From positions 1 through 64,000 of the forward strand of contig NZ_SADV01000017.1 of NCBI RefSeq assembly GCF_006864135.1: 64,000 nt of DNA, read 5' to 3'. Origin of the DNA: Lysinibacillus sphaericus. Lineage in GTDB: Bacteria > Bacillota > Bacilli > Bacillales_A > Planococcaceae. The notes under the pieces are model-generated. The model did not search any database. It was not told the DNA's origin and saw nothing but the letters and a program-made list of their open reading frames with translations. Shown one piece after another: positions 52,143 through 63,700 of the stretch (its first letter is position 1; each line of letters opens with the position of its first letter). The translations under genes were made by a program, and so were the position numbers.

Positions 52143-52582
52143 TAATTCGACACTCCTTTTGATTCCTCGATGATTTGAATAGCGTATGCAATGATTGCAT
52201 AAACGCGTTCTAATTCATTTAATAAATACAAACTACCAAGCACAGCCTCAAAGCCTGAGCTATTACGGTATGTTTGAACATCTGTATTTTTGGGCACAGA
52301 GCCGGATTTGGCATTGCGTCCACGACGGAACACAGCCAACTCCTCCTCTGTTAAAAAGCCTTCATCCATCATTCGATGTACAATCATAGATTGTGCTTTC
52401 GCTGATACGTAACGTGTTGCTTCTCTATGAAGTGTGTTAGGTTTGACACGGCCAGCACGTAGTAAATGCTCTCGTATCTTTTGTTCTAAAACTGCGTCTC
52501 CCATATAGGCTAACGCTAATGCATTCAATTGCTTAACATCTTCGTTGCGGAGTTTATCCAAGTTACTTACCCTCGTTTCCAT
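52142..52582 (-). CDS. mrnC: Mini-ribonuclease III
   Basis: This 146-residue RNase III catalytic domain lacks the dsRBD. It has [22 protein letters not shown] with the catalytic Asp and a C-terminal [16 protein letters not shown] with the second acidic site. It matures 23S rRNA ends in B. subtilis. The start lies inside the end of cysS, with AAGGAA upstream. Confidence 0.95.
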   Translation of the reverse strand: METRVSNLDKLRNEDVKQLNALALAYMGDAVLEQKIREHLLRAGRVKPNTLHREATRYVSAKAQSMIVHRMMDEGFLTEEELAVFRRGRNAKSGSVPKNTDVQTYRNSSGFEAVLGSLYLLNELERVYAIIAYAIQIIEESKGVSN

Positions 52583-53967
52583 CTAGTTCCTTGTCGCGTA
52601 TCTTCTAAAATGATACCTTGCGCTTGCAAATGGTCACGAATTTCATCCGAACGAGCAAAATCACGATTTTTACGTGCATTTACACGTTCCTGTAACAGTG
52701 CTTCAATTTCTTCGTCTAATAGCTCTTCTTCTTTTGCAAATTCAATACCTAAGACGTCACCTAACACCTCAAAAGTTTCAGTAAAACTTACTAATACTTT
52801 TTCATCAGTATTCGTTTCATTTAGATAAATATTTGCGATACGCGCTAATTCGAATAATACAGAAATGGCATTGGCTGTATTAAAGTCATCATCCATCGCT
52901 TCTTCAAAGTGAGCTTTTTGTTCAGCAATTTTTCCAAGCCATTCTGCTGAGTGATCACCTAAGTTCGCAGTTGCTGTTAAACGGTGTTTCACATTGTTGT
53001 AGGCAGTACGAATTCGTTCTAACCCATTTGCGGCTGCATCTACTAAATCCTTTGCAAAGTTAATCGGATGACGATAATGTACAGAAAGCATAAAGAAGCG
53101 TAAAACTTGTGGGTCGATTTGTTTACGAATATCATTTACGAGTATAAAATTACCAAGGGATTTGGACATTTTTTCATTATCAATATTAATATACCCATTG
53201 TGCATCCAGTAACGCGCAAATGTTTTATCATTATGAGCTTCAGATTGTGCAATTTCATTTTCATGATGCGGGAATGTTAAATCTTGCCCACCAGCATGAA
53301 TATCAATAGTATCTCCTAAATGCTCACGTGCCATTACGGAGCACTCAATATGCCAACCCGGACGTCCTTTGCCCCAAGGACTTTCCCAGTAAATTTCACC
53401 TGGCTTTACAGCTTTCCATAGAGCGAAATCTAACGCATCATCTTTTTTCTCGCCTGCTTCTATACGAGCACCAATTTTTAAATCATCCACCGATTGGTGA
53501 GATAATTTACCGTAACCATTAAATTTACGAGTTCGATAATAGACATCACCAGCTGATTCATAAGCGTAACCCTTATCGACTAAAACTTGAATAAATTGAA
53601 TGATATCATCCATATGCTCTGTTACACGCGGATGTACATCTGCTTTCTTACAACCTAGCGCTGAAACATCTTCAAAGTATGCGGCAATAAAGCGCTCCGT
53701 TAATTCATGAACTTCTTCTCCAAGTTCATTTGCAGCCTTAATAATTTTGTCGTCCACATCTGTAAAATTTGAAACAAATTTTACATCATAGCCTTTGTAT
53801 TGGAAATAACGACGCACTGTATCGTAGACAATTACAGGACGTGAATTCCCAATATGAATGTAGTTATAAACTGTCGGACCGCAAACGTACATTTTTACTT
53901 TGCCTTCTTCCAACGGCACGAAAGTTTCCTTTTGTCGTGTTAATGAGTTGAAAATTTGAATACTCAT
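52567..53967 (-). CDS. cysS: Cysteinyl-tRNA synthetase
   Basis: This 466-residue class I enzyme has the HIGH-like motif HIGN in [16 protein letters not shown], where the Cys is a zinc ligand. It also has [18 protein letters not shown] and KMSKS. The ATG at 53967 is chosen; its ATGA overlaps the cysE stop. It shares the Cys T-box upstream of cysE, which fits its role. Confidence 0.97.
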   Translation of the reverse strand: MSIQIFNSLTRQKETFVPLEEGKVKMYVCGPTVYNYIHIGNSRPVIVYDTVRRYFQYKGYDVKFVSNFTDVDDKIIKAANELGEEVHELTERFIAAYFEDVSALGCKKADVHPRVTEHMDDIIQFIQVLVDKGYAYESAGDVYYRTRKFNGYGKLSHQSVDDLKIGARIEAGEKKDDALDFALWKAVKPGEIYWESPWGKGRPGWHIECSVMAREHLGDTIDIHAGGQDLTFPHHENEIAQSEAHNDKTFARYWMHNGYINIDNEKMSKSLGNFILVNDIRKQIDPQVLRFFMLSVHYRHPINFAKDLVDAAANGLERIRTAYNNVKHRLTATANLGDHSAEWLGKIAEQKAHFEEAMDDDFNTANAISVLFELARIANIYLNETNTDEKVLVSFTETFEVLGDVLGIEFAKEEELLDEEIEALLQERVNARKNRDFARSDEIRDHLQAQGIILEDTRQGTRWKRG

Positions 53968-54614
53968 TGTGTTTCTCTCTCCTTTTGTAAGCGTTCGATT
54001 TCCTGATTCAATGCTGCAATCTGCTTCTCGAAAGCTTGACAACGTTCTTCTACAGGGTCAGGTATATTTTGGTGGTCTAGTTTTTTCTCTAGACGAACTC
54101 CATCCTTAATCACTATTTTACCAGGAATACCGACAACTGTAGCATTTGGTGGCACTTCTTTTAAGACAACTGAACCTGCACCAATTTTACTATTTTCGCC
54201 AATTGTAATAGAACCTAACACTTTTGCACCTGTCGCAACTAGTACATTATCCTCTAACGTCGGATGGCGTTTCCCCTTTTCTTTTCCTGTACCACCTAAA
54301 GTTACACCTTGATACAACGTTACATTATCACCAATCTCACATGTTTCACCAATTACAACGCCCATCCCATGGTCAATAAAGAAACGTCGGCCGATTTTCG
54401 CTCCAGGATGAATTTCAATTCCAGTAAAGAAGCGACTAATTTGTGAAATGGCACGGGCTATAAAATAAAAACGCTTTTTAAAGAACCAATGGGCAACTCG
54501 GTGTGACCAAGTAGCGTGCAAACCTGAGTATGTTAATATAACTTCGAATACACTACGCGCCGCTGGATCATTCTCAAAAATTGTTTCTACATCTTCCTTC
54601 ATTCTTTTAAACAC
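53964..54614 (-). CDS. cysE: Serine O-acetyltransferase
   Basis: This 216-residue left-handed beta-helix enzyme has hexapeptide repeats (about 60-170: [35 protein letters not shown]) with the catalytic His in DHG. A C-terminal coiled coil follows. It makes O-acetylserine for cysteine synthesis. The GTG at 54614 has AAGGGGGA upstream. It is the first gene after the T-box. Confidence 0.96.
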   Translation of the reverse strand: MFKRMKEDVETIFENDPAARSVFEVILTYSGLHATWSHRVAHWFFKKRFYFIARAISQISRFFTGIEIHPGAKIGRRFFIDHGMGVVIGETCEIGDNVTLYQGVTLGGTGKEKGKRHPTLEDNVLVATGAKVLGSITIGENSKIGAGSVVLKEVPPNATVVGIPGKIVIKDGVRLEKKLDHQNIPDPVEERCQAFEKQIAALNQEIERLQKERETQ

Positions 54615-54679
54615 AAAAGCTCCCCCTTTTCGTTTTGATCTGCTTTAATTCCACACAACCACTTGCATCCCTGGCCATT

Positions 54680-54745
54680 GAAATATTATAGCTGACGTTG
54701 ATCTCACCGCAGAGTCAGTGAAGTAGAATCCGGCGCATCCATCGC
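54680..54745 (+). repeat. Fragment of the dispersed intergenic repeat
   Basis: TATAGCTGACGTTGATCTCA and CACCGC resemble the block at about 649-690 of copy R1. It lies between the T-box terminator and cysE. Confidence 0.4.
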
Positions 54746-54764
54746 TTCAAGTCACCTGTCCAGA

Positions 54765-55005
54765 AAATAAAAAAGCGCCCCTATCATCCCAAAAAGGAAT
54801 GACAGAGACGCTAAATTTGCGCGGTTCCACTCTGATTGAAGGCGTATGCCTTCCACTTTGGACGTTCTGTAACGGGAACGAATCGATAAAGCCTACTAGT
54901 TGTTCAGCTTTATGCTCAAAGGTGCATTTCAGTTTTACCTAGGCTCAGACCACTTTCAGCCGGTGATGGTCCTCTCTAAAGAGCATGCGCCACTTACTTC
55001 TCCTT
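54765..55005 (-). promoter_or_regulatory. Cysteine-specific T-box riboswitch for cysE-cysS
   Basis: The T-box sequence AGAGTGGAACCGCGC lies at 54819-54833. The Stem I side has AGAGAGGACC, CGGCTGAAAGTGG and a specifier loop ACTGAAATGCACC with codon TGC (Cys) at 54926-54924. The terminator follows: AGCGTCTCTGTCAT... / ATGATAGGGGCGCT then TTTTTT (54765-54812). Uncharged tRNA-Cys would stabilise the antiterminator and turn the operon on. Confidence 0.93.
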
Positions 55006-55030
55006 ATCAACGCTTTCTCAATGTAAATAC

Positions 55031-55058
55031 ATTTTACAACGAACTAATAAATTGTCAA
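55031..55058 (-). promoter_or_regulatory. cysE operon promoter
   Basis: A -35 TTGACA (55053-55058), 16-bp spacer and -10 TAAAAT (55031-55036) lie on the minus strand, just after the gltX stop and before the T-box. Confidence 0.8.
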
Positions 55059-55069
55059 TCAATTTCTAC

Positions 55070-56530
55070 TTATTGTGCAAATTTTTCTACACGGCCAATT
55101 GTTTTCTGTTTGCCAATTAAGCAAATCGCGTTAGGAAGTTCTGGACCATGCGTTTCACCCGTCGTAACGACACGGATTGGCATAAATAGATTTTTACCTT
55201 TGTGACCTGTTTCTTTTTGAACAGCTTTAATAGCCGCTTTGACAGCTTCAGGCGTAAATTCTTCTAAACCTTCAAGCTGTGCTTTAAATGCAGCCATTAC
55301 CTCAGGTACCTGCTCACCTGCTAAAACTGCTTTTGCTTCTTCATCATATTCAATATGATCATTAAAGAATAGGCGAGATAGTTCTACAATTTCAGCACCA
55401 AAGCTCATTTGATCATGATAAAGTGCGATTAAATCTGTAGCCCATACACGTTCTTCTTCTGTTAACTCTTCTGGTAATAAACCAGCTTTTTGTAAGTGCG
55501 GTAAAGATAATACCACTACTTCTTCTAAAGATAATTTTTTAATGTATTGGTTATTCATCCAAGTAAGCTTTTGTTTATCAAACATAGATGGTGATTTTGA
55601 AAGACGTTTTTCATCAAAGATTTTAATAAATTCCTCTTTTGAGAAAATCTCTTCTTCTCCTTCAGGAGACCAACCAAGTAATGCAAAGAAGTTGAACATT
55701 GCTTCAGGTAGGTAGCCTAAATCTTTATATTGTGTGACGAATTGAATAATGGATTCATCACGTTTTGATAATTTTTTGCGGTTTTCATTAATAATTAATG
55801 TCATATGACCAAAGCGTGGATATTCCCAGCCGAATGCATCAAAGATCATCATTTGTTTTGGTGTATTCGATAAATGCTCTTCACCACGGAACACATGCGA
55901 TATTTCCATAAAGTGATCATCTAGCACTACCGCATAGTTATACGTAGGGATACCGTTCGCTTTTACAAGAACCCAGTCACCAATATCTTTTGACTCAAAC
56001 GCTACTTGTCCACGTACTAAGTCTTCAAATTTATATGTTACATTTTCAGGTACGCGCATACGAATTGTATATTGTTCACCAGCAGCTTCTTTAGCCGCAA
56101 CTTCCTCTGCTGATAAATGACGACAAGTACCATCATAAGTTGGAGCTGCAACACCTCGTGCTTTTTGTTCTTCACGAGACGCTTCTAATTTCTCAGAAGA
56201 ACAGAAGCATTTGTAAGCTAAACCTTGCTCTAGTAGCTTCTCAGCGTGCTCTTTATAAATATCAAGACGCTCCATTTGACGGTAAGGTGCATATGGTCCA
56301 CCAATATCGATCGACTCATCATACTCTATACCTAACCATTTTAAATTATCTAGCTGAGATGCTTCTCCGCCCTCTACATTACGCTCAATATCTGTATCCT
56401 CAATACGTACGATGAATTTACCGTTATGATGTTTTGCATATAAATAGTTAAATAACGCTGTACGCGCTCCACCGATATGTAAGAAACCAGTAGGGGATGG
56501 CGCGTAACGAACACGAACTTCTTTCGCCAT
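55070..56530 (-). CDS. gltX: Glutamyl-tRNA synthetase
   Basis: This 486-residue class I enzyme has the HIGH motif in [17 protein letters not shown] and the KMSKS-like KLSKRD. A C-x-C element CFCSS marks the insertion. Bacillales GluRS is usually non-discriminating and also charges tRNA-Gln. Confidence 0.97.
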   Translation of the reverse strand: MAKEVRVRYAPSPTGFLHIGGARTALFNYLYAKHHNGKFIVRIEDTDIERNVEGGEASQLDNLKWLGIEYDESIDIGGPYAPYRQMERLDIYKEHAEKLLEQGLAYKCFCSSEKLEASREEQKARGVAAPTYDGTCRHLSAEEVAAKEAAGEQYTIRMRVPENVTYKFEDLVRGQVAFESKDIGDWVLVKANGIPTYNYAVVLDDHFMEISHVFRGEEHLSNTPKQMMIFDAFGWEYPRFGHMTLIINENRKKLSKRDESIIQFVTQYKDLGYLPEAMFNFFALLGWSPEGEEEIFSKEEFIKIFDEKRLSKSPSMFDKQKLTWMNNQYIKKLSLEEVVVLSLPHLQKAGLLPEELTEEERVWATDLIALYHDQMSFGAEIVELSRLFFNDHIEYDEEAKAVLAGEQVPEVMAAFKAQLEGLEEFTPEAVKAAIKAVQKETGHKGKNLFMPIRVVTTGETHGPELPNAICLIGKQKTIGRVEKFAQ

Positions 56531-56594
56531 AATTAAAAGCCTCCTAAATTTTCGATCAAAAAATTGACTTTGTTCATTTTACCACTCTGTTACA

Positions 56595-56628
56595 GGAAAT
56601 AAAAGCGCTTTAGAGCCTGCTTTTATTT
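56595..56628 (-). terminator. ispF terminator
   Basis: The stem AAATAAAAGC / GCTTTTATTT (56597-56606 and 56619-56628) overlaps the ispF stop codon; the T-rich arm is within the stem. Confidence 0.55.
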
Positions 56629-57099
56629 CTTAATCAATAGGATTGTCGCCATCGCAGCAATCCCTTCCTCGCGACCTGTAAAACCTAAACGCTCAGTTGT
56701 TGTTGCTTTTACATTCACTTGAGAAGGCTCTGCATGAAGCAATTCAGCAATACGATTTTGCATTTGTTGAATATACGGCGCCATTTTCGGACGCTGTGCC
56801 ATAATCGTACAATCCACATTACCTAGAACATAGCCCTTATCCTCAACAATATTCCAAATATACGCTAATAATTTCGCTGAATCAGCATCCTTGAACGCGG
56901 GATCTGTATCTGGGAAATGACGACCGATATCTCCCTCACCAATTGCCCCTAACGCCGCATCTGTTACAGTGTGCAATAAAACATCAGCGTCGGAATGCCC
57001 TACTAACCCTTTTTCATGAGGAATTGTTATACCACCAATAATTAAAGGACGTCCTTCTTCAAATGCATGCACGTCAAATCCTTGTCCCACTCGAAACAT
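56623..57099 (-). CDS. ispF: 2-C-methyl-D-erythritol 2,4-cyclodiphosphate synthase
   Basis: This 158-residue protein has the metal-site GQGFDVHAF (Asp8, His10) and His42 in [17 protein letters not shown]. It also has [12 protein letters not shown] and the C-terminal [16 protein letters not shown]. It acts in the non-mevalonate isoprenoid pathway. A terminator lies between it and ispD, so it probably has its own promoter in the 288-bp gap. Confidence 0.97.
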   Translation of the reverse strand: MFRVGQGFDVHAFEEGRPLIIGGITIPHEKGLVGHSDADVLLHTVTDAALGAIGEGDIGRHFPDTDPAFKDADSAKLLAYIWNIVEDKGYVLGNVDCTIMAQRPKMAPYIQQMQNRIAELLHAEPSQVNVKATTTERLGFTGREEGIAAMATILLIKK

Positions 57100-57340
57100 A
57101 TGATTTTGAAACTGTCTAATAAGATAAATAAAACAGGAAAATCCACCAACTGAAGCTCATTCACTTCAAAAAATATGCAGACTTAAAAAGCTTCTACTCA
57201 GCTTATAAGGCAGCCTCATTCACCTTCCTTCACTTATATATTTACTCTATATTATACCCTCACATTTTAACATATTTCCTAGGAAATTGAGTCGGTAGTG
57301 AACAGTACTGTGAATTAACATCAAAATATAGCAAAATGTA

Positions 57341-57377
57341 AAATCTCATCAGCAAATTATAATGCTGATGAGATTTT
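57341..57377 (-). terminator. ispD terminator
   Basis: A 14-bp stem AAATCTCATCAGCA / TGCTGATGAGATTT with loop TTATAATT lies just after the ispD stop. A TACATTTT tail follows on the minus strand. Confidence 0.8.
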
Positions 57378-57387
57378 TAGTTTGTTA

Positions 57388-58080
57388 TTATAATTTTTTT
57401 AAAGCACGTTTACGCAATATCGCTTCACCGAAAACTAAATCCTCTTGCGTCGTCATCTTTACATTCTCGTAGCTACTTTCCACAATATGCACCTCATGTC
57501 CGAGACGCTCAACAAGCATTGCTTCATCTGTGCCAAGGAAGCCTACCTTCTCAGCTACATCCTCTGCCTCTACAATCAAATCAAATTGAAATGCTTGTGG
57601 GGTTTGAATCATCCATAAGCTTTCTCGATCAATAGTCTCTTCAATAACACCATCGCGCACTTTTTTCATCGTATCCTTCGCACGAACACCCGCAATCGCA
57701 GCGCCAAAGTTATACGCACTTTGTACAAGATTCGCAATAATATCATGCGTAATAAACGGACGCGCAGCATCATGCACAAGCACAATACCAACCTGCTTCA
57801 TTTCTTTCATGCACGAATGGACGGAATGCTGTCGTTCTGCACCACCATCAGGTAAACCTTTAACTTTAGTAATTCCATACCTCTCTAGCATTTCTTGAAT
57901 AAATATACGCTCTTCCGGCTTCACTGCAAGCCAAATACCTGTACATTGGCTATCCTGTTCAAAAACCTCTAGTGTGTGTATGAGGATTGGTTTTTCTAAA
58001 AGATTTAAAAACAACTTATTTTGCCCTGCACCCATTCGCTTTCCGCTTCCCGCAGCAGGTAACACTACTTCATATTGCAC
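57388..58080 (-). CDS. ispD: 2-C-methyl-D-erythritol 4-phosphate cytidylyltransferase
   Basis: About 230 residues. It has VLPAAGSGKRMGAGQNK with the CTP-binding loop, and VLVHDAARPFI, TMKKVRDG and IQTPQAF. I chose the GTG at 58080 (AGGAAG 8 nt upstream); the GTG at 58089 is within the RBS region. It is tightly linked to yacL. Confidence 0.96.
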   Translation of the reverse strand: MQYEVVLPAAGSGKRMGAGQNKLFLNLLEKPILIHTLEVFEQDSQCTGIWLAVKPEERIFIQEMLERYGITKVKGLPDGGAERQHSVHSCMKEMKQVGIVLVHDAARPFITHDIIANLVQSAYNFGAAIAGVRAKDTMKKVRDGVIEETIDRESLWMIQTPQAFQFDLIVEAEDVAEKVGFLGTDEAMLVERLGHEVHIVESSYENVKMTTQEDLVFGEAILRKRALKKL

Positions 58081-58092
58081 ATTTCCCACTTC

Positions 58093-59178
58093 CTAGTCAT
58101 CCTTTGGTTTAGCAAAAATCATACGACCTGCTGATGTTTGAAGAACACTCGTTACGGTTACTGTAATTGCCTGTCCTATATAGCTACGTCCCCCTTCAAC
58201 AACGATCATTGTGCCGTCATCTAAATAGGCAACCCCTTGATTATGCTCTTTGCCATCTTTAATGACCATCACTTGCATATCCTCACCTGGAATAACGACA
58301 GGCTTTACTGCATTTGCTAAATCATTAATATTCAGCACTTTAACGTGGTGGAGCTCACAAACTTTGTTCAGGTTAAAGTCGTTCGTAACAATTTGTGTAT
58401 CGTGCCCCATTTTCTTTGCAAGGCGTACTAGTTTTAAATCAACCTCTTGAACATCCTCAAAGTCCTCTTCAGTAATCTGTACCTTCGTCATACGTTCATC
58501 TTGTAATTTCTTCAAAATATCTAAGCCACGGCGACCTCTTGTACGCTTTAATGTATCCGAAGAATCAGCAATATGCTGAAGCTCAGTAAGGACAAATTGA
58601 GGTACAACTAGAGTACCTTCTATAAAGCCTGTTTCAGAAATATCTGCAATACGACCATCAATAATAACACTAGTATCTAACAGTTTATAGCTTCCTCGCG
58701 CTTCTTGAGGCTCTACACCTTCCGTTAATTTTTTCTTCGCATTATTACCACGTAATGTAAATAGCTGGATTAATTCATCTCGCTTTTTAAAGCCTACACG
58801 GAACCCTAAATAGCCGAGCACAAATGACAGTATTATTGGTAAAACCTTTGTAAATTTCGGTAAATCCATACTATCAATTGCAAATCCTAAGAAATAAGCT
58901 ACGATTAGCCCGATAATAAGGCCAAGTGTACCAAATAATAAATCCCCAACAGGTACTTTAAATAGCACCTCTTCCATCCAACTAAGAAGCCTTACGAAGT
59001 AATCTGAAAAGGCAAACGATAGTGTAAACAGTAAAAGCGCTCCTAAAGCTACTGATACGTAGGGATTATCAAGCCAAGGATTAGATGATAAATGAAGCAA
59101 TTCGTATAATGGCGGTAAGAAAACAAGGCCTAATGCTCCTCCAATCAGTAAAAAAGCAATTTGAACAAATTTTTTCAT
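58093..59178 (-). CDS. yacL: PIN/TRAM-domain membrane protein YacL
   Basis: This 361-residue protein has about four N-terminal membrane helices (about 4-20, 40-58, 82-102 and 110-126). A PIN domain with acidic residues follows (about 168-285; LLDTSVIIDGRIADI, VTNDFNLNKVCE). The C-terminal TRAM domain (about 295-355) has GEDMQVMVIKDGKEHNQGVAYLDDGTMIVVEGG. The nuclease-type role is unproven. In B. subtilis it follows disA; here it follows radA directly. Confidence 0.92.
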   Translation of the reverse strand: MKKFVQIAFLLIGGALGLVFLPPLYELLHLSSNPWLDNPYVSVALGALLLFTLSFAFSDYFVRLLSWMEEVLFKVPVGDLLFGTLGLIIGLIVAYFLGFAIDSMDLPKFTKVLPIILSFVLGYLGFRVGFKKRDELIQLFTLRGNNAKKKLTEGVEPQEARGSYKLLDTSVIIDGRIADISETGFIEGTLVVPQFVLTELQHIADSSDTLKRTRGRRGLDILKKLQDERMTKVQITEEDFEDVQEVDLKLVRLAKKMGHDTQIVTNDFNLNKVCELHHVKVLNINDLANAVKPVVIPGEDMQVMVIKDGKEHNQGVAYLDDGTMIVVEGGRSYIGQAITVTVTSVLQTSAGRMIFAKPKDD

Positions 59179-59493
59179 AAACTGTCACCTCCCATTTTTA
59201 ATATATAATTATACATAGTTTACTGTAGAAAATCTTTTATGAACCCATCAAAGTCATTAATATCTCATCTTGTGATCGACCATTTCGATTCTAATGAAAG
59301 AGGAAAATCAATTATTGAAATCCTTCACACTCAAATTAGAAATGCTTAAGCATCTGCTGGACATTAAAGAAGCCTTTTCACAGACGTTATCTTAGACGCC
59401 GTTTCCCCCCTTAGAGTTTCCTACCTTCTATCTATGAATTACAAAAAAATTAAAAGTGCATGTCAGAACATTGTCCAACATGCACAAGCTTCT
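59179..59493. other. radA-yacL gap without disA
   Basis: This 315-bp gap holds the radA terminator and a probable yacL promoter box (TATAAT near 59207). No reading frame resembles DisA. The centre shows nothing recognisable. Confidence 0.7.
59443..59485 (-). terminator. radA terminator
   Basis: The stem GTGCATGT / ACATGCAC (59457-59464 and 59478-59485) is followed by TTTTAATTTTTTT on the minus strand. Confidence 0.88.
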
Positions 59494-60870
59494 TTATAGC
59501 TCCCTAAAGCAAGCATTCAATGCATCCTTTATCGTTTCCACACCAACTATCTCAATACCTTGTGGGAAATCCCATCCACCTATATTCGAAGCCGGTATGA
59601 AGGCCCGTTTAAATCCGAGCTTTGCTGCCTCAATCACACGTTGTTCAATACGAGATACACGACGCACCTCGCCTGTCAAACCTACTTCCCCAATCAAGCA
59701 GTCCGTTGCTCTGACAGCCTGATCCTTAAAACTTGAAACGATGCTTGTCAACACAGCTAAATCAATTGCAGGCTCATCAAGTTTCACGCCGCCAGCAACT
59801 TTAATATATGCATCCTGAGCCTGTAACATGAGGCCCATTCTCTTTTCAAGAACAGCCATAAGCAGTTGTACACGGTTTTGATCGACACCTGTTGCCATTC
59901 GTTTTGGATAATTAAAACTTGTTGGTGTTACAAGTGACTGAATTTCAACTAGAATTGGCCGTGTACCTTCCATTGAGGCTACGATTGTTGACCCTGCCGC
60001 TCCCTGTGAACGCTCCTGTAAGAACAACTCAGACGGGTTTAACACTTCCTTTAAGCCCCCCTGAAGCATTTCAAAAATAGCAATTTCATTCGTAGAGCCA
60101 AAACGGTTTTTTTGGCTGCGTAAAATACGGTGATTATGATGTCGTTCTCCTTCAAAATACAATACCGTATCAACCATATGCTCCAATATACGTGGCCCTG
60201 CAATTTGTCCCTCTTTTGTTACATGTCCAACTAAGAAAATTGCAATTCCCTTTGTTTTTGCAATTCGCATAAGTTCTGCTGTACATTCACGCACTTGTGA
60301 TACACTACCAGGTGCACTCGTTACCTCCGGATGAAAAACAGTTTGAATAGAATCGACAATAACAAACTTTGGCTGCACATCGTCTATGGTCTGATTTAAA
60401 AACTCTAAATTCGTCTCAGAATATATATACAGCTCCTGTGATACCACCCCTAAACGTTCTGCACGTAGCTTTGTTTGACGGATGGATTCCTCACCAGAAA
60501 TATAAAGCACACGATGCCCTTTATTCGAAAGTAACGCAGATACTTGTAATAACAACGTCGACTTCCCAATCCCAGGATCTCCCCCAATTAATACAAGAGA
60601 ACCCGGCACGATGCCTCCACCTAACACTCGGTTAAGCTCACCCATTTCTGTTACAACCCGTGATTCCTCAGCTGCTTCAATCTGCATAATAGGGAGAGCC
60701 TTTTGGGTAACCGTAGCAGAATGTTGGAATGCACCACGTGGCCCTTTCGCGACCACCTCCACCTCTTCAACCATCTTATTCCATTCCCCACACCCTGGAC
60801 ATCTTCCCATCCATTTTGCGGATTCATAGCCGCAGCTTGAGCATACAAATTTTGTTTTTTTCTTCGCCAA
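59494..60870 (-). CDS. radA: DNA repair protein RadA
   Basis: This 458-residue protein has a zinc finger with Cys10, Cys13, Cys24 and Cys27. The RecA-like domain has Walker [10 protein letters not shown] and the RadA motif KNRFG, and the C-terminus is Lon-protease-like. It acts as a branch-migration helicase in recombination. The TTG at 60870 is used: GAGGTGG lies 8 nt upstream. Confidence 0.96.
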   Translation of the reverse strand: MAKKKTKFVCSSCGYESAKWMGRCPGCGEWNKMVEEVEVVAKGPRGAFQHSATVTQKALPIMQIEAAEESRVVTEMGELNRVLGGGIVPGSLVLIGGDPGIGKSTLLLQVSALLSNKGHRVLYISGEESIRQTKLRAERLGVVSQELYIYSETNLEFLNQTIDDVQPKFVIVDSIQTVFHPEVTSAPGSVSQVRECTAELMRIAKTKGIAIFLVGHVTKEGQIAGPRILEHMVDTVLYFEGERHHNHRILRSQKNRFGSTNEIAIFEMLQGGLKEVLNPSELFLQERSQGAAGSTIVASMEGTRPILVEIQSLVTPTSFNYPKRMATGVDQNRVQLLMAVLEKRMGLMLQAQDAYIKVAGGVKLDEPAIDLAVLTSIVSSFKDQAVRATDCLIGEVGLTGEVRRVSRIEQRVIEAAKLGFKRAFIPASNIGGWDFPQGIEIVGVETIKDALNACFREL

Positions 60871-60919
60871 AATGCATCCACCTCGAATATTTGTTCTTAT
60901 ATATATTGTACATTAATTT

Positions 60920-61095
60920 AAGCCTTGGCGTAATTGCGTCCGGATTTTAAATTGTGCCCGCGCAATTTATTCCTTTTAAAATCCGTGACATCCGCCGGAG
61001 GCTTTGGGCCAACGTGATGTTGGTCACTCAGTCGTTGCCACAGGATGTGCCACTCTTACACTGAGTTCCTCTATTTCAGTAGGTGTTTGGATACC
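60920..61095 (+). repeat. Dispersed structured intergenic repeat, copy R5 (inner arm deleted)
   Basis: The main stem CGGATTTTAA (60941-60950) pairs with TTAAAATCCG (60976-60985), but the GTTAGCC hairpin arm is absent. From about 60985 it is nearly identical to copy R3 (41262-41325), including GGCCAAC/GTTGGTC and the ACTCAGT/ACTGAGT stem. A TCATCTCACCACCTTCAGAG tail follows to about 61155. It sits between radA and clpC. Confidence 0.85.
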
Positions 61096-61164
61096 CTCTA
61101 AAAAGGAATCACATTTGCATTCATCTCACCACCTTCAGAGGTGGGAGTCTTCTTCTAAATGACG

Positions 61165-61206
61165 ATAAAAAAGAACAGCTTGGCACTATAGCCTGGCTGT
61201 TCTTTT
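61165..61206 (-). terminator. clpC operon terminator
   Basis: The stem AAGAACAGC-CA-GGC / GCC-AA-GCTGTTCTT is followed by TTTT on the minus strand. It separates clpC from radA. Confidence 0.9.
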
Positions 61207-61258
61207 CAAATAAACATTTAATGGGCAGATGAGGGATGAAAGCCCCCACTGTTGAAGA

Positions 61259-63700
61259 TTATTTAGAAGTAGAAACTTCCTCTTTTTTCTTCACAACAAA
61301 CTCTTCATTCACGTAATCAATGATAACTTGATTACCCTTCTCTACATTGCCTTTCAGCAGTTCTTCCGATAAACGGTCTTCTACTTGTTTTTGCAACGAA
61401 CGACGTAGTGGGCGAGCACCGTATTGAGGATCGTAGCCTTCCTCTGAAATTTTCTCGAGTGCCGAATCCGTTAACTCTAACGAAATGTCTTGCTCTTTCA
61501 GACGTTTTGTTAAAGCATTCCCCATCATTGCGACGATTTCTTTTAAATGTTCTTTTTCTAGTGAGTGGAAGACAATCATTTCGTCGATACGGTTTAAGAA
61601 CTCTGGACGGAATGCTTTTTTCAATTCCTCGAGCATTGTACCCTTCATATCTTTATACTTCGTATCCGTACCACCTACATTAAAGCCAAGGTTTTTCTGA
61701 TATTTTAAAGCATCTGCACCGACGTTTGATGTCATAATAACAACGGTATTGCGGAAATCGACCACTCGACCCTTAGAATCTGTTAAACGGCCATCTTCAA
61801 GTACTTGAAGTAAGATATTGAAAACATCTGGATGAGCCTTCTCAATTTCATCTAGTAATACTACTGAATACGGTTTACGACGAACCTTTTCTGTTAGTTG
61901 ACCGCCATCATCAAAACCTACATAGCCTGGAGGTGAACCAACTAAACGTGAAGTCGAATGTTTTTCCATGTACTCAGACATATCAACGCGAATCATTGCA
62001 TCCTCATCGCCAAACATAACCTCAGCTAGTGCTCTTGCAAGCTCTGTTTTACCAACCCCTGTAGGGCCTAAGAAAATAAATGAGCCAATTGGTCGTTTCG
62101 GATCTTTCAAACCAGCTCTTGCACGACGTATTGCACGAGAAATTGCCTCTACTGCTTCTCCTTGACCTACAACCCGTTTGTGCAACTCTTCTTCAAGTTG
62201 TAATAACTTAGAAGATTCTTCTGACGCAATTTTCGAAACTGGAATTCCAGTCCACATAGATACTACCGCTGCTACATCATCCACTGTCACTTTTGACTCG
62301 GCTTTACCCTGTTCTTCCTTCCAATTTTTTCTTGTAGTTTCGATTTCATCTTTTAGCTTTTGCTCTGTATCTCTTAATGATGCTGCCTTTTCAAATTCTT
62401 GGCCTGAGACGGCTGCATTCTTTTCAGAGCGCACATTTTCAAGCTTATCTTCAAGTGCCTTTAAGTTTGGTGGCACTGCGAATGAACGTAAGCGGACTTT
62501 AGAACCGGCTTCATCGATTAAGTCAATCGCCTTATCTGGTAAGAAACGATCAGAAATATATCGATCACTCATTTTTGCTGCCGCTTCAATTGCTTCATCG
62601 GTGATTTTCACACGGTGATGTGCTTCATAACGATCGCGTAAGCCTTGAATAATTTGAATCGCTTCTTCTACAGTTGGTTCATCAACTTGAATTGGTTGGA
62701 AACGACGCTCTAATGCCGCGTCCTTCTCAATATATTTGCGATACTCATCTAGTGTCGTTGCACCAATACATTGAAGCTCGCCACGTGCTAAAGATGGTTT
62801 TAAAATATTTGATGCATCTATGGCACCTTCTGCACCACCTGCACCGATCAATGTGTGCAATTCATCGATGAATAAAATAACATTTCCTGCTTGGCGAATT
62901 TCATCCATTACCTTTTTCAAGCGGTCCTCAAATTCACCACGATATTTTGTTCCAGCAACAACTGTCCCCATATCAAGCGTCATAACACGTTTATCTCGAA
63001 GAATTTCTGGGACTTCATTATTAATAATTTGCTGTGCCAAGCCTTCAGCAATAGCTGTTTTACCAACACCTGGCTCCCCGATTAATACAGGGTTATTTTT
63101 TGTACGACGTGACAGAACCTCAATAACACGTGTAATTTCCTTGCTTCGACCAATGACTGGATCTAAAGTGCCTTCACGAGCAATTTGCGTTAAATCACGC
63201 GCAAGGCTATCTAATGTAGGTGTATTGGCAGCCTGTGCAGCTTGTTGACCAGATTGAGCATTATCGTTATTGCCTAATAACAATAGCACTTGCTGACGAG
63301 CCTTATTCAATCCGACACCAGCATTATTTAATACACGGGCCGCTATACCTTCACCTTCACGAATAAGCGCTAATAGTAAATGCTCTGTGCCGATATAGGA
63401 ATGACCTAATTTACGTGATTCATCGACTGATAGTTCTATTACCTTTTTAGCACGAGGTGTGTAGTGGACAATTGGACCAACATCTTCTTTACCTTTCCCT
63501 ACAAGCTCTTCAATACCTGATTCAATCATTTGAGGACTAATATCAATGGCTTCTAATGCTTTTGCAGCAATACCGCCACCTTCACGGATAAGCCCTAATA
63601 GAATATGCTCTGTTCCAATTGATTCGTGTTTCCAACGAATTGCCTCTTCTTGTGCAAGCTGTAATACTTTTTGCGCGCGTTGTGTAAAACGATTAAACAT
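61259..63700 (-). CDS. clpC: ATP-dependent Clp protease ATP-binding subunit ClpC
   Basis: This 813-residue AAA+ unfoldase starts with two N-domain repeats (about 5-75 and 80-145). D1 has Walker A GEPGVGKT, and a UVR-type middle domain follows ([15 protein letters not shown]). D2 has GPTGVGKT, and the C-terminus is Lys-rich. It works with ClpP and the adaptors MecA and McsB. The ATG at 63700 is chosen; a TTG at 63703 directly precedes it. It overlaps mcsB by 8 nt. Confidence 0.97.
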   Translation of the reverse strand: MFNRFTQRAQKVLQLAQEEAIRWKHESIGTEHILLGLIREGGGIAAKALEAIDISPQMIESGIEELVGKGKEDVGPIVHYTPRAKKVIELSVDESRKLGHSYIGTEHLLLALIREGEGIAARVLNNAGVGLNKARQQVLLLLGNNDNAQSGQQAAQAANTPTLDSLARDLTQIAREGTLDPVIGRSKEITRVIEVLSRRTKNNPVLIGEPGVGKTAIAEGLAQQIINNEVPEILRDKRVMTLDMGTVVAGTKYRGEFEDRLKKVMDEIRQAGNVILFIDELHTLIGAGGAEGAIDASNILKPSLARGELQCIGATTLDEYRKYIEKDAALERRFQPIQVDEPTVEEAIQIIQGLRDRYEAHHRVKITDEAIEAAAKMSDRYISDRFLPDKAIDLIDEAGSKVRLRSFAVPPNLKALEDKLENVRSEKNAAVSGQEFEKAASLRDTEQKLKDEIETTRKNWKEEQGKAESKVTVDDVAAVVSMWTGIPVSKIASEESSKLLQLEEELHKRVVGQGEAVEAISRAIRRARAGLKDPKRPIGSFIFLGPTGVGKTELARALAEVMFGDEDAMIRVDMSEYMEKHSTSRLVGSPPGYVGFDDGGQLTEKVRRKPYSVVLLDEIEKAHPDVFNILLQVLEDGRLTDSKGRVVDFRNTVVIMTSNVGADALKYQKNLGFNVGGTDTKYKDMKGTMLEELKKAFRPEFLNRIDEMIVFHSLEKEHLKEIVAMMGNALTKRLKEQDISLELTDSALEKISEEGYDPQYGARPLRRSLQKQVEDRLSEELLKGNVEKGNQVIIDYVNEEFVVKKKEEVSTSK

